From NCBI GenBank assembly GCA_031410595.1, contig JANNZM010000077.1, positions 1 to 45,764 on the forward strand: 45,764 nucleotides of DNA. Direction: 5' to 3'. Both the position numbers and the translations under genes were made by a program. Position 1 is the first letter of the stretch. Every line of letters starts with the position of its first letter. Of this stretch, positions 16,612-25,032 are shown in pieces. The notes under the pieces are model-generated. The model had not been told where the DNA came from and ran no database searches. It was given only the letters and a program-made list of their open reading frames with translations. This DNA comes from JANMCE01 sp031410595 (lineage in GTDB: Bacteria; Actinomycetota; Acidimicrobiia; Acidimicrobiales; Ilumatobacteraceae).

Positions 16612-17750
16612 GGGTTTACCACCGGGAGCTGAAGGGTGAATCGACAACCGGAGTTGCCGTTCGCCACGTGAATAGATCCTTCGTGTGCTTCGACCAGCCC
16701 GCGGGCGATTGCCAGCCCGAGGCCGCCACCGGCCCGGTCCCGAGTACGCGCTGCGTCGCCTCGGAAAGCCACTTCGAAGACGCGGGGAAGATCGGCGGCC
16801 GGTATGCCACCGCACTGATCGGCAACGCCGATTTCTACCGTGGTGCCCAAGACCTTGGCGTCGATCTGTACGGTGCCGCCGGTGCTGGTGTGACGCACTG
16901 CGTTGTCGAGCAGATTGTGTAAGACCCGACGAAGGTCCGACGCAGGGACGAGCACGTCGGGTAGATCGTTCATCGGTGCAACCACCGTGACGCCCTTAGC
17001 GGCGGCGGCTGGTTCCGCGGCACGAAGGACATCAAGCACCAGTTCGGCCAGCGGCACGAATGGCTGCTTGGCATCCACCACCCCGGCCGAGATGCGAGAA
17101 AGCTCAAAGAGATCATCGACGAGCAGGCCGAGCCGTTCGCTCTCCTGGCGAATGGCCCCGTGATAGCGGGTGACACTGAGCTCATCGTCGACAACACCGT
17201 CTTCGAGTGCTTCGGCCATGGCGCGGATGGACGCAATAGGGCTTCGCAGATCGTGACTCACCCACGCAACCAGTTCACGACGGGCGGCGTCGAGCGAGCG
17301 CTCACGCTGACGGGAGGATTCCAACTCGGCCGCCACGTTCTGGAGCTCACCGGCGAGCGAGCGGAGTTCTTTCGTGACGAGTTGTTTTGGTGCTTCCACT
17401 GGCTGGTTCGGTTTGAGCAGTCCAACTGCCATGTTGCCGACGGTGGCTACCGAGCGGCTGAACGCCCGCCCGAGAAACCAGCTGGCAAGAATGGCGGCGG
17501 CAGCCGAAACGACCAGCACGACCGCAAGCACCTGGCTGTCGTGGCCGGAGACGAACATGCGGTTAGCCGCCAAGGACACACCGACACATGATGTGAGCAC
17601 GGTGGAGAGACCGATGACCACAAGTTGCAACTGCAATGATTTGCGGCGGATAGCTCGCACGACCGTCCAGCCAACTGCCGCCGCAGACGCTGAACCGGCA
17701 AGGGTGATGGACGTGATCTCAAGCGAGGTAGCCGGGGTCACGATTCCCAC
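16608..17750 (-). CDS. Two-component sensor histidine kinase
   Basis: A 380-residue sensor kinase. Three hydrophobic segments lie in the first 100 residues (about 10-30, 40-62 and 74-93) with only a short predicted outer loop, suggesting sensing in or near the membrane. A HAMP-like linker follows, then HisKA with the phosphorylated His166 in WVSHDLRSP, and HATPase_c with NLLDNAVRH, the GG-IP block and GGGLGLAI. Its start overlaps the response regulator by 13 bases and its stop overlaps the thioredoxin start by four. The signal is unknown; the operon suggests envelope redox state. Confidence 0.92.
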   Translation of the reverse strand: MGIVTPATSLEITSITLAGSASAAAVGWTVVRAIRRKSLQLQLVVIGLSTVLTSCVGVSLAANRMFVSGHDSQVLAVVLVVSAAAAILASWFLGRAFSRSVATVGNMAVGLLKPNQPVEAPKQLVTKELRSLAGELQNVAAELESSRQRERSLDAARRELVAWVSHDLRSPIASIRAMAEALEDGVVDDELSVTRYHGAIRQESERLGLLVDDLFELSRISAGVVDAKQPFVPLAELVLDVLRAAEPAAAAKGVTVVAPMNDLPDVLVPASDLRRVLHNLLDNAVRHTSTGGTVQIDAKVLGTTVEIGVADQCGGIPAADLPRVFEVAFRGDAARTRDRAGGGLGLAIARGLVEAHEGSIHVANGNSGCRFTLQLPVVNP

Positions 17751-18469
17751 CGATACCCAATGCCGCGTACCGTGGAGAGGTAACGGGGCAGCGAAGGGTC
17801 ATCCTCAATCTTTTCCCGCAGACGACGCACGTGCACGGTGACTGTCGCGGTGTCACCGAACGTATAGCCCCAGACAGCCTCAAGGAGTTCTTCGCGTCGG
17901 AACGCAGTACCGGGGTGGCTCATCAGGTACGCGAGCAGATCGAACTCTTTGACGGTCAGCAGGATCGGTTCACCGGCTCGCTTGGCTTCGTGCGAGACGA
18001 GATCAAGGGTGATGTCCCCGGCCGCAAACGTTACGGCGACCGAATCGGAGACGCCGCCACCGGCACGACGCAAGACTGCCTTGACCCGGGCGGTCAGCTC
18101 TCGAGGTGAGAAGGGCTTCGCAACGTAGTCGTCGGCACCGAGCTCAAGACCGGCCACACGATCCTCCTCACTGCCGCGGGCAGTCAGCATCACTACCGGA
18201 ATAGGGGCAACCTGACGAAGACGACGGAACACTTCGAGCCCGTCCAAGCCCGGCAGCATGAGGTCGAGCACGACCAGGTCGGGAAGCGTGGCCAGCGCCC
18301 GTTCGAGACCGGTGCGGCCGTCGGTGGCCACTTCGACCTCGTAGCCTTCCTTCTGCAGATACCGAGCAACGACCTCCCCTAGGTTCGGGTCGTCGTCAAC
18401 AACCAGGATGCGACCGAGGGCAGCCGTCTGGGCTTCAGAGGTACCGGGTTTCGGCTGCGAAGTTGTCAC
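17738..18469 (-). CDS. OmpR/PhoB-family response regulator
   Basis: A 243-residue response regulator. The receiver domain has the acidic pocket VVDDD (about 23-27), the phospho-acceptor Asp69 in VVLDLMLPG and the conserved lysine in YVAKPFS. The C-terminal winged helix includes LTVKEFDLLAYL and VTVHVRRLREKI, ending in RGIGYRW, typical of OmpR/PhoB DNA-binding domains. An extra tail of about 18 residues precedes the receiver. The start is GTG at 18469. It leads the operon with the kinase, thioredoxin and CcdA genes. Confidence 0.93.
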   Translation of the reverse strand: MTTSQPKPGTSEAQTAALGRILVVDDDPNLGEVVARYLQKEGYEVEVATDGRTGLERALATLPDLVVLDLMLPGLDGLEVFRRLRQVAPIPVVMLTARGSEEDRVAGLELGADDYVAKPFSPRELTARVKAVLRRAGGGVSDSVAVTFAAGDITLDLVSHEAKRAGEPILLTVKEFDLLAYLMSHPGTAFRREELLEAVWGYTFGDTATVTVHVRRLREKIEDDPSLPRYLSTVRGIGYRWES

Positions 18470-18547
18470 CCCTGAAGGGTAGGACGCCCTGCCGGATCTG
18501 TCATTCGTTCAGTGCGGTTGTTTCGCGACGTGTAATGCGGCTGCAGT

Positions 18548-19438
18548 TCAGTCGCTCAGGGCTTCGGCCAAGGCGGCGGGTATGTGCGATGGTCCTGCGA
18601 CCGTCACGACCCGCGCTCCAACGGCTCGACCGAAGGCGAAGGCGTCGTCCGCATCACCCTCGGGAGCAAGGATGACCAGTTCATCGAGACCGGCGGCGGC
18701 GGCATGCATATCGCCCTTCGCCGTGGCCCTGCAGTCGGACAGCAACACGGCGATTTTGCGACCGGCCCTACTACGCGCCAGTTGCACTTGCGCGCTCCGA
18801 AGCGCCAGGGCAACGTCGGTGGTGCCGGCTCCGCGCAGCACCAGCACATCGTTCACGACTGCCTCGACCGACTTGTCGCTGTCCTGGCTCTTGGTCACCA
18901 CGGCATCTCCGGCGAAGGCGATGACGCTGTAGTCAGCGGCGCGGTGCGCCACGGCAGCGGCAGCGATGGCTGCGTTCGCCAGCGGCGTGCCGTGCATGGA
19001 GCCGGACCGATCGACGAGGAGGCAGTATGCGGTGGCCGGTTTCACCCACCCGGTGGTCCGCAGCTCGTCGATGTCGACTGCGGTTGCCGTGGCTCGGGCG
19101 GTGACGATGCCTTGCATTGAGGCATCGAGATCGAGGTCTCCGCCGTCGGGCCGAAAGGGCTGACTGACCAGCTTGCCGATGCCCCTGCGGCGCGTGCGTC
19201 CGTGCGTAGCGACGTCAACCATGATGGAACCGGCCAGTCGCCTGGCCAGCGCTCGCAGCCTCTCGTCGGTCGCGCCCGTCATGTCTGCCAACATCGACAG
19301 CGCTGCGTCCGGGTCGTGGGCCATCGCCTCATCGAAGGCCACCGAGTTGAGCTCACCGACCTCGGGCGAAACGTCATCGAAGTGGTCGTGCCGCTGGAGT
19401 TCTCGCCGACTCTTCGTCTTGCTCGCAGCGCTTTGCAC
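18548..19438 (-). CDS. VWA-domain protein partnered with a MoxR-like ATPase
   Basis: A 296-residue protein. The C-terminal half is a von Willebrand A domain with the metal-site motif DRSGSM beginning at Asp143 and the later GAGTTDVALAL carrying the threonine. The N-terminal 130 residues are charged and unassigned. With the ATPase immediately upstream it forms a MoxR/VWA pair, a chaperone-like arrangement related to the ChlI/ChlD subunits of Mg chelatase. No Mg-chelatase large subunit is near, so pigment synthesis is not supported. GTG 19438 is the first usable start; 56 bases separate the genes. Confidence 0.85.
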   Translation of the reverse strand: MQSAASKTKSRRELQRHDHFDDVSPEVGELNSVAFDEAMAHDPDAALSMLADMTGATDERLRALARRLAGSIMVDVATHGRTRRRGIGKLVSQPFRPDGGDLDLDASMQGIVTARATATAVDIDELRTTGWVKPATAYCLLVDRSGSMHGTPLANAAIAAAAVAHRAADYSVIAFAGDAVVTKSQDSDKSVEAVVNDVLVLRGAGTTDVALALRSAQVQLARSRAGRKIAVLLSDCRATAKGDMHAAAAGLDELVILAPEGDADDAFAFGRAVGARVVTVAGPSHIPAALAEALSD

Positions 19439-19494
19439 AGCCTGGTCGGCAGCCGCGCCCTCTTTGGCTTCACCGCCGTCGCCCCCCGGGGGGC

Positions 19495-20382
19495 TTACCC
19501 TTTTCCCGGGTCGGTCCCGTCGCTGTCAGGCGCCGCGAATACGGCGGCCCATATCTCCTGCACGATGTCTTCGGTGCTCCGCGTCACACCCTCGCGTAGC
19601 CGGATGCGACCCGACAATGACACGAGCGCGGCATCCAGACCAATGGCGTGATCGGTAGCGGGGACGCCGCGCAGCAACGCCAGGCTTGATGCCACCAACG
19701 TGGTATCGATCGCGCCGCGAACAGAAGAACCGATGCGCAGATCAGGATGGGTGCGGGTGCGGCGCACCACCTCCACGACCTTGGCAACCCAGTCGGCGTC
19801 GGCTTCCACACCGGCCGCTTCGACGGTGACGACCGCGCCTTCGTCAGCAGCGTCTTGATAGCCGACCGCCAACCGGCACACGCGGTCGTAGACGGCCGAC
19901 GAGATACGGGCTGTGCCCACCGCGTCGAACGGATTCATCGCCGCTACCAGCCGAAAACCGTGGGCGGCCTCCACCCGCCCAAGACGCGGGATGTGCAGCT
20001 CTCGTTCACTCATCACCGTCACCAGCACGTTGAGCGTCTCTTCAGGGATGCGGTTGATTTCTTCGATGTAGAGCAGCGCCCCATCACGTAACGCCGTGAC
20101 GAGTGGGCCGTCGACGAAGACATCTGGTGAGTACCCCTCAGCCAGCACGCGGGACGGATCGAAGTGGCCGATGAGCCGGGCGGGGGTCAGCTCCGCGTTG
20201 CCTTCCACGAACGCGAACCCGAGGTGCATTTCGTCGGCTACAGCACGAAGCAGGGTGGACTTCCCCGTGCCGGGCGGCCCTTCCAACAGCACGTGACGAC
20301 CGGCTGCAAGCGCGGCCAGTACCAGCTCGATCTCCCGTTGGCGGCCGACGACGCGCGATTGCACCCGTTGTAACAGCGTCAT
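19495..20382 (-). CDS. MoxR-like AAA+ ATPase
   Basis: A protein of about 295 residues with Walker A GPPGTGKST (about 35-43), Walker B LLYIEEINR, and a sensor-1 region at RLVAAMNPFD. The layout matches the MoxR/ChlI clade, where the ATPase remodels or inserts cofactors into a target with the help of a VWA partner. ATG 20382 is preferred; an in-frame GTG at 20394 would add four residues. It is followed on the same strand by its VWA partner. The client protein is not apparent in the window. Confidence 0.88.
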   Translation of the reverse strand: MTLLQRVQSRVVGRQREIELVLAALAAGRHVLLEGPPGTGKSTLLRAVADEMHLGFAFVEGNAELTPARLIGHFDPSRVLAEGYSPDVFVDGPLVTALRDGALLYIEEINRIPEETLNVLVTVMSERELHIPRLGRVEAAHGFRLVAAMNPFDAVGTARISSAVYDRVCRLAVGYQDAADEGAVVTVEAAGVEADADWVAKVVEVVRRTRTHPDLRIGSSVRGAIDTTLVASSLALLRGVPATDHAIGLDAALVSLSGRIRLREGVTRSTEDIVQEIWAAVFAAPDSDGTDPGKG

Positions 20383-20495
20383 GCCCGACCCCACGTCCCC
20401 ATCGCCGTCACGCTAGCCCGAGGGCTCGTTCAAGACTGACTCAGGAATCGTTCGATGTTCCGAGACCGAACTGCAGCGGGCCGTAAGGTCTCGGC

Positions 20496-21755
20496 GTGCC
20501 CAGTAGATCCGCGGACATCGCCTACCTCACCACCGGCTATCCCAGCCCTTCGCACACGTTCATTCAGCGCGAGATCCACGAGCTCGAACGCCAGGGCATC
20601 GCCATCTTCCCCATCTCCATCAACAAGGTCGGCGCCAACGAACTGCTCAGCGACCTCGATCGCAGCGACGCCCAGCGCACGTTCACCATCAAGCAGACCT
20701 CACCCTTGCGGGCGGCGGTCGCGGCTACTCGCTTCACACTGTCGTCGCCCAAAGCCGTCGTTGAGGTCTTCCGTCTGATCGTGAAGCTCGGCGTGACCGA
20801 CCTCAAGGGGTTCCTGTGGCATCTGTTCCAACTGGTCGAAGCCATGCTGGTCGTTCGCGAGTGCGAGCGGCGTGGTGTTACCCACATTCACGCCCACTTC
20901 GGCGAGGTGCCCGCAACGGTCGCCTGGTTCGCCGCTGAACTTGGTCGGAGACGTTCGACTACCAGTGTGCAGACGTGGAGTGTCACTGTGCACGGCTGGC
21001 GCGAATTCACCAACGAAAACGCAGCCGTGCTCGGGGAGAAGATGCGCAGCGCAACATTCGTCGCCGCCATCAGCGACTTCACTCGCGCGCAGCTGATGCG
21101 TATCGCCGGGGTCGCACACTCGGCTGACCATTTCAGCGTGGTGCGTTGCGGTCTGCCGATGGGTGACTACCCGTTCGAACCTCGCGTCGAGTTGCGCGAG
21201 GTTCCGACCGTGCTGATGACGGCGCGCCTCGCCGATGAGAAGGGCCACCTTGTTCTGCTCGAAGCCCTGGCGGCGTTGCGTCACGCCGGTACGCCGATGC
21301 GGGCGGTCTTCATCGGCAGTGGGCCCGTTGCCGACGTACTTGCAGATGCAACAACCCGACTTGACCTGTCGGATGTCGTCACCTGGATGGGTGCGCAGCC
21401 GCCATCGGTCGTGCACGAACAACTGCAGACGTGCGACATCTTTTGCTTACCGAGTTTCGCCGAAGGCCTCCCGGTCGTCCTCATGGAAGCAATGGCCGTC
21501 GGCCGCCCGGTGATCACGACCTACATCAGCGGCATCCCCGAACTGGTGGAAAACAACGTCACCGGCCTCGTCCTGCCCGCCGGGCGCAGCGATCTTCTGG
21601 CCGACGCCCTGCTGCGCCTCGTCAACCACGGCGAGCTGCGAGCGCAGCTGGTGAAGGCCGGCCGCACCCGGGTCGAAGCGATGCATAACATCGGCCCCAT
21701 CGCCGCCCAACTCGGCGCCCTGTTCACCGCGAACGTACCGGCGCTCAATCGCTAA
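20496..21755 (+). CDS. GT4-family glycosyltransferase
   Basis: A 419-residue GT-B glycosyltransferase. The N-terminal Rossmann domain carries LTTGYPSPSHTFIQREI and HIHAHFGEVPA, and the C-terminal GT4 domain has TARLADEKGH and the E-x7-E-type block EGLPVVLMEAMA. These features resemble glycosyltransferases of exopolysaccharide or colanic-acid-type synthesis that use nucleotide sugars at the cytoplasmic membrane. The start is GTG at 20496, about 110 bases from the divergent ATPase. Acceptor and sugar unknown. The 3' end overlaps the truncated DUF1016 gene by 11 bases. Confidence 0.88.
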   Translation: MPSRSADIAYLTTGYPSPSHTFIQREIHELERQGIAIFPISINKVGANELLSDLDRSDAQRTFTIKQTSPLRAAVAATRFTLSSPKAVVEVFRLIVKLGVTDLKGFLWHLFQLVEAMLVVRECERRGVTHIHAHFGEVPATVAWFAAELGRRRSTTSVQTWSVTVHGWREFTNENAAVLGEKMRSATFVAAISDFTRAQLMRIAGVAHSADHFSVVRCGLPMGDYPFEPRVELREVPTVLMTARLADEKGHLVLLEALAALRHAGTPMRAVFIGSGPVADVLADATTRLDLSDVVTWMGAQPPSVVHEQLQTCDIFCLPSFAEGLPVVLMEAMAVGRPVITTYISGIPELVENNVTGLVLPAGRSDLLADALLRLVNHGELRAQLVKAGRTRVEAMHNIGPIAAQLGALFTANVPALNR

Positions 21756-22296
21756 TTCGCCCCGACGGCGGGTCGAATGGCCAACGCTTCTGAACAAGAT
21801 CGGGCTCCAGCTCCCGGGTGCTCGACCGGCCGGCAACCGCCTCGTGAAGGTAGTACCGCCGGGCATCGGGTTGATGCACCTTGCTCAGTAGCCGGTAGTG
21901 CGTCCACGACAACTCCACGGAGATCTGCAGGCGGTTCGAAGATACTCCACGCGGCGCGTGGACAATCTCTGCCGTCGTTTCGTGACGCGGTCCATCACGA
22001 ATGTCGAATGCTTCGTAAAACTGGCGCATGTAGCGGAGGTTCGACCGCTCGAAACCCGGGCCATAGTCCGTCTGAAGGCGCTTCGCGAGGCTTGCGAACA
22101 GCTGTGAACCATACGACTCCGACCGGCTCCCGACAGTCACGTGCTCGTCGATGATCTGCCCGATCTCCCAGTACGCGTGGACCATCGCAACGTTGACCGA
22201 CCGGTCGACGGTCTGCCGCGCTCCGTCGATGACGGAGCGAATCCGGGTTTGTAACTCGTCGAGCCCCACCTCGGACGTGGGTACGAGTTCGCTCAT
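21745..22296 (-). pseudogene. Truncated DUF1016/YhcG N-terminal domain
   Basis: A 183-residue frame whose first 160 residues match the N-terminal domain of the YhcG/DUF1016 family: VNVAMVHAYWEIGQII, YGSQLFASLAKRLQTDYG and FERSNLRYMRQFYEAF. Complete members continue into a PDDEXK nuclease domain, giving about 330-350 residues. Here the family pattern stops after AVAGRSSTREL, and a short unrelated tail ends at the 3' end of the glycosyltransferase gene. The sequence looks less GC-biased than its neighbours, consistent with transfer. It could persist as a stand-alone DNA-binding domain, but a decayed remnant is the simpler reading. Confidence 0.72.
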
Positions 22297-22423
22297 GGCA
22301 GACCGTCGTAGTCGAATATCAGTCGATCGAAAGACACCCAGCCCAGGGTACTTGTCGATGTAAGTCTCGGTGCGAAAGACCCGACAGGAGCCAAGATTCT
22401 GATTGCTGGCATAGCCTCTCGCT

Positions 22424-23527
22424 ATGGCTGACGAGGGGCGCGACGTTTTCATCGACTTCATGCGCGCCATCAGCCTGTTGGTGGTGGTCTGCTGGCACTG
22501 GATCTTCACGATCCTGTTGTGGAAGCCCGACGGGCCGCATGCCACCAACCCGATCGGGTTCACCCACGGTCTGTTCCTGGTGACATGGCTGTTCCAGGTG
22601 ATGCCGCTGTTCTTCTTCATCGGTGGTCATGCTCATACCGTGGCGTGGAATCGTGCATCGTCCAAAAGTCCCACCGCAACCCTGTGGGGGTTCGCGTGGC
22701 GGCGCGTTCGACAGCTGTTGAAGCCGGCGTTGGTGGTGCTCGGTATCTGGATCGCGCTCGGCATAACTGTCACCGCGATCTACGACGTGAAGTGGATGGG
22801 CAAGGCCGTCAAGCTTGTCGTTAGCCCGCTGTGGTTCCTGGCTGTGTACGCCCTACTGGTGGTGCTCTTCCCCTTTGCCTACTGGTTACACCAACGCTTT
22901 GGTGCATTGGTGATCGTGTGGTCGATTGGTCTCGCGGGCGTGGTCGATGTGCTGCGCTTCTCACGACACCTCCAGTGGGTTGGATGGTTCAACATGATCC
23001 TGGTGTGGGGCGTCTGCCACCAGCTCGGCTTCTTCTATAGAGACCTGCGAGATAAGCCCCGGCGTTGGAGCGCCATGTTCCTGTGGTCGGGCCTGTTCGC
23101 TCTGTTCGGCCTGGTGGCCAGCGGGCTGTACCCCGGTTCGATGGTGGGTGTACCCGGCGACAAGTTCTCCAACATGGCACCTCCCACGCTCTGCATCGTG
23201 GCCCTCGTTGCGTTCCAAGCAGGCGTGGCGATGTGGATTCGCCCATGGGTGCTGGAGCGACTGCAAACGCGCCAACGCTGGAAGACGGTAAATGAAGTCG
23301 TCAACCGCTTCTCGCTGCCGCTCTACCTGTTTCACTCCACCGGCATGGCGCTGTCTCGGTCGGTCGGCTATGTGATCTTGCATCGCATCGGCTCACCGAT
23401 TCCCGACCGGGGTTGGTGGGCAACCCGCCCAATCGCCTGGGTAGGTCCACTGCTGTGGACGCTGCCGATCATCTGGCTGTTTGGCCGGACTCCACTAGCA
23501 AAGAAACAGGCTCAGCCGGCGGCGTAG
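22424..23527 (+). CDS. Acyltransferase 3 family membrane protein
   Basis: A 367-residue protein with about ten hydrophobic segments. The opening RDVFIDFMRAISLLVVVCWHW carries the Arg and His typical of acyltransferase 3 proteins, and MPLFFFIGGHAH follows at the end of helix 2. Such enzymes move acetyl or other acyl groups onto extracytoplasmic sugars, lipids or antibiotics. Substrate unknown; the nearby glycosyltransferase and PAP2 gene suggest envelope lipid or glycan modification. Its 3' end overlaps the converging PAP2 gene by 59 bases. Confidence 0.85.
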   Translation: MADEGRDVFIDFMRAISLLVVVCWHWIFTILLWKPDGPHATNPIGFTHGLFLVTWLFQVMPLFFFIGGHAHTVAWNRASSKSPTATLWGFAWRRVRQLLKPALVVLGIWIALGITVTAIYDVKWMGKAVKLVVSPLWFLAVYALLVVLFPFAYWLHQRFGALVIVWSIGLAGVVDVLRFSRHLQWVGWFNMILVWGVCHQLGFFYRDLRDKPRRWSAMFLWSGLFALFGLVASGLYPGSMVGVPGDKFSNMAPPTLCIVALVAFQAGVAMWIRPWVLERLQTRQRWKTVNEVVNRFSLPLYLFHSTGMALSRSVGYVILHRIGSPIPDRGWWATRPIAWVGPLLWTLPIIWLFGRTPLAKKQAQPAA

Positions 23528-24284
23528 CTTGCCGTTGTCGTCGGTGGATGAATCGGGCAATCAAGAAGGCCGGAACCAGCAATGCGCTGCCGACCACGCC
23601 GTCGAGCCACCAGTGATTGGCCGTGTCGGTCACCACAAAGATGGTCAGCAACATGTGACCGATTGCCGCCCATCGCCACCGCGTCTTTTCCAACGTGAAG
23701 ACCGCCACGCCAACCAGGACGGCCCATGCGACATGGAGCGAAGGCATGGCCGCGAGCTGTGTGGAGACGCCAGCGCCGAAGTTGCCGTAGACCGACTGGT
23801 TGTACTGGATGGCAGTGTCGATGAAGCCGAGCTGCGGATACAGCCGCGGCGGCGCGACCGGGGTGTAGTGCATGAACAGGCTGATGGCCGTCACCCCCGC
23901 GAGCGTGGTGCGAACCACGCGGTAGTGCTGGCGATGACGGAAGAACAGGAACACCAACATCGCGATCGCAGCCGGCACATGCGCACCCGCGTAGTAGATG
24001 TTCGAAGCCTGCACCAACCAGCCATGGGGGAGGATCTGCTTCTGCAGCCACACCTCGCTCGGCAGGTGCAACCAGCGCTCGGCGTTCCACACTTGGAGTC
24101 CTCGCTTGAGCCCGCCCTTCACGCCGAACGGCTCAAACTCCCCGGCCCGAATCCACAGCGCATAGAGGGCCAGAATGATGGCCGCTTCCCGGGCGATCGG
24201 CTTGATCCTCCACGGCTGCGGCGCATAGCTGAGCCCGGCCAGCACCACTGCCAACCCCACTGCTATCTGCCAAGGAAGCCACAC
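23469..24284 (-). CDS. PAP2-superfamily membrane phosphatase/phosphotransferase (Aur1-like)
   Basis: A 271-residue membrane protein with about six helices. Three PAP2 signature blocks are present: APPRLYPQLG, AAMPSLHVAWAV and TANHWWLDGVVG, holding the catalytic histidines. The variant PPRL spacing and long preceding region match the inositol-phosphotransferase/Aur1-like subgroup common in actinobacteria. It probably acts on a lipid phosphate at the outer face of the membrane. The CPBP gene lies 12 bases upstream on the same strand and is probably co-transcribed. Confidence 0.85.
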   Translation of the reverse strand: MWLPWQIAVGLAVVLAGLSYAPQPWRIKPIAREAAIILALYALWIRAGEFEPFGVKGGLKRGLQVWNAERWLHLPSEVWLQKQILPHGWLVQASNIYYAGAHVPAAIAMLVFLFFRHRQHYRVVRTTLAGVTAISLFMHYTPVAPPRLYPQLGFIDTAIQYNQSVYGNFGAGVSTQLAAMPSLHVAWAVLVGVAVFTLEKTRWRWAAIGHMLLTIFVVTDTANHWWLDGVVGSALLVPAFLIARFIHRRQRQATPPAEPVSLLVESGQTAR

Positions 24285-24296
24285 GCCCCTAGTTTC

Positions 24297-25028
24297 TCAG
24301 CCGCCTCGCCTCACTACCAGCCAGGCGATAGCGAACCCGAAGCTGTTGGTGGCGATGTGGAGCATGACGGGTGCAAGCAAACTCCTGGCGCGGATGCGGA
24401 TCCAGCCCATGAAGAGACCGGCAACGGCCGTTCCCCCGACGGCACCCAGGATAGCCAGCGGACGACTGACACCCGACGAACGCAGCACCGGGTTGACCGT
24501 GTTGATAGCCCATGCCGGCAGCACATGCCACAACCCGAACAACAGCGACGACGCAAGCAGGCCGACCCGCCAATGCAGGCGGGAGCCAAGTTGGCCCAGC
24601 AACACACCGCGGAACGCGACCTCCTCCAGCAGCACCGTACCGAAAGGGATTCGAATGAATACTTCGTACAGCATCGCCGCCGCGCTGCGCTCCCCCACGC
24701 GTCGATCCTTGAAGAGTCCGTGCGTGGCCGGAAGGGCCCATGCGACGAGATACACCCCAAGCACCGCAGCCATCAGGATCGCACCGATCTTGAGGCCGTG
24801 CCGCACGTTGGCGATACCGATATCGATCCGCAGCAAATGGTCCACTCGACGGGCCAGCGCGATCAGCAGTACGGCGACGGACGCGTTCCACGGCACGTAC
24901 GCCCAGCCCGGCAGCAGACGGTTGGACACGACGTTGGACACAACAAGCACGCCCACCGTGAGGCCGACGGGCCAAAACGACGAAGGCGCCCGTCCCTCCG
25001 CAACATTGGAGAGGCGGGCGCCGGTCAT
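24297..25028 (-). CDS. CPBP-family intramembrane metalloprotease
   Basis: A 243-residue membrane protein of the CAAX protease/bacteriocin-processing (CPBP, ABI) family. The motifs are LLEEVAFRGVLLG (the E-E-x3-R motif), FGLWHVLPA and a final HIATNSFGF, together forming the metal-binding intramembrane site. Family members cleave prenylated proteins, process or give immunity to peptides, or have unknown targets. It lies between the NDMA-dependent dehydrogenase and the PAP2 gene on the same strand, only four bases from the dehydrogenase stop. A role in mycofactocin maturation is not supported by known biochemistry. Confidence 0.88.
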   Translation of the reverse strand: MTGARLSNVAEGRAPSSFWPVGLTVGVLVVSNVVSNRLLPGWAYVPWNASVAVLLIALARRVDHLLRIDIGIANVRHGLKIGAILMAAVLGVYLVAWALPATHGLFKDRRVGERSAAAMLYEVFIRIPFGTVLLEEVAFRGVLLGQLGSRLHWRVGLLASSLLFGLWHVLPAWAINTVNPVLRSSGVSRPLAILGAVGGTAVAGLFMGWIRIRARSLLAPVMLHIATNSFGFAIAWLVVRRGG

Positions 25029-25032
25029 GGAA

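Noticed and set aside
18548..20382. ATPase and VWA genes as magnesium chelatase BchI/BchD.
   Set aside because: No BchH-like subunit or pigment gene is present, and the proteins fit the general MoxR/VWA class.
24297..25028. The CPBP protease as a mycofactocin-processing enzyme.
   Set aside because: MftE is the established peptidase of the pathway, and CPBP proteins are common in unrelated contexts; adjacency alone is weak evidence.
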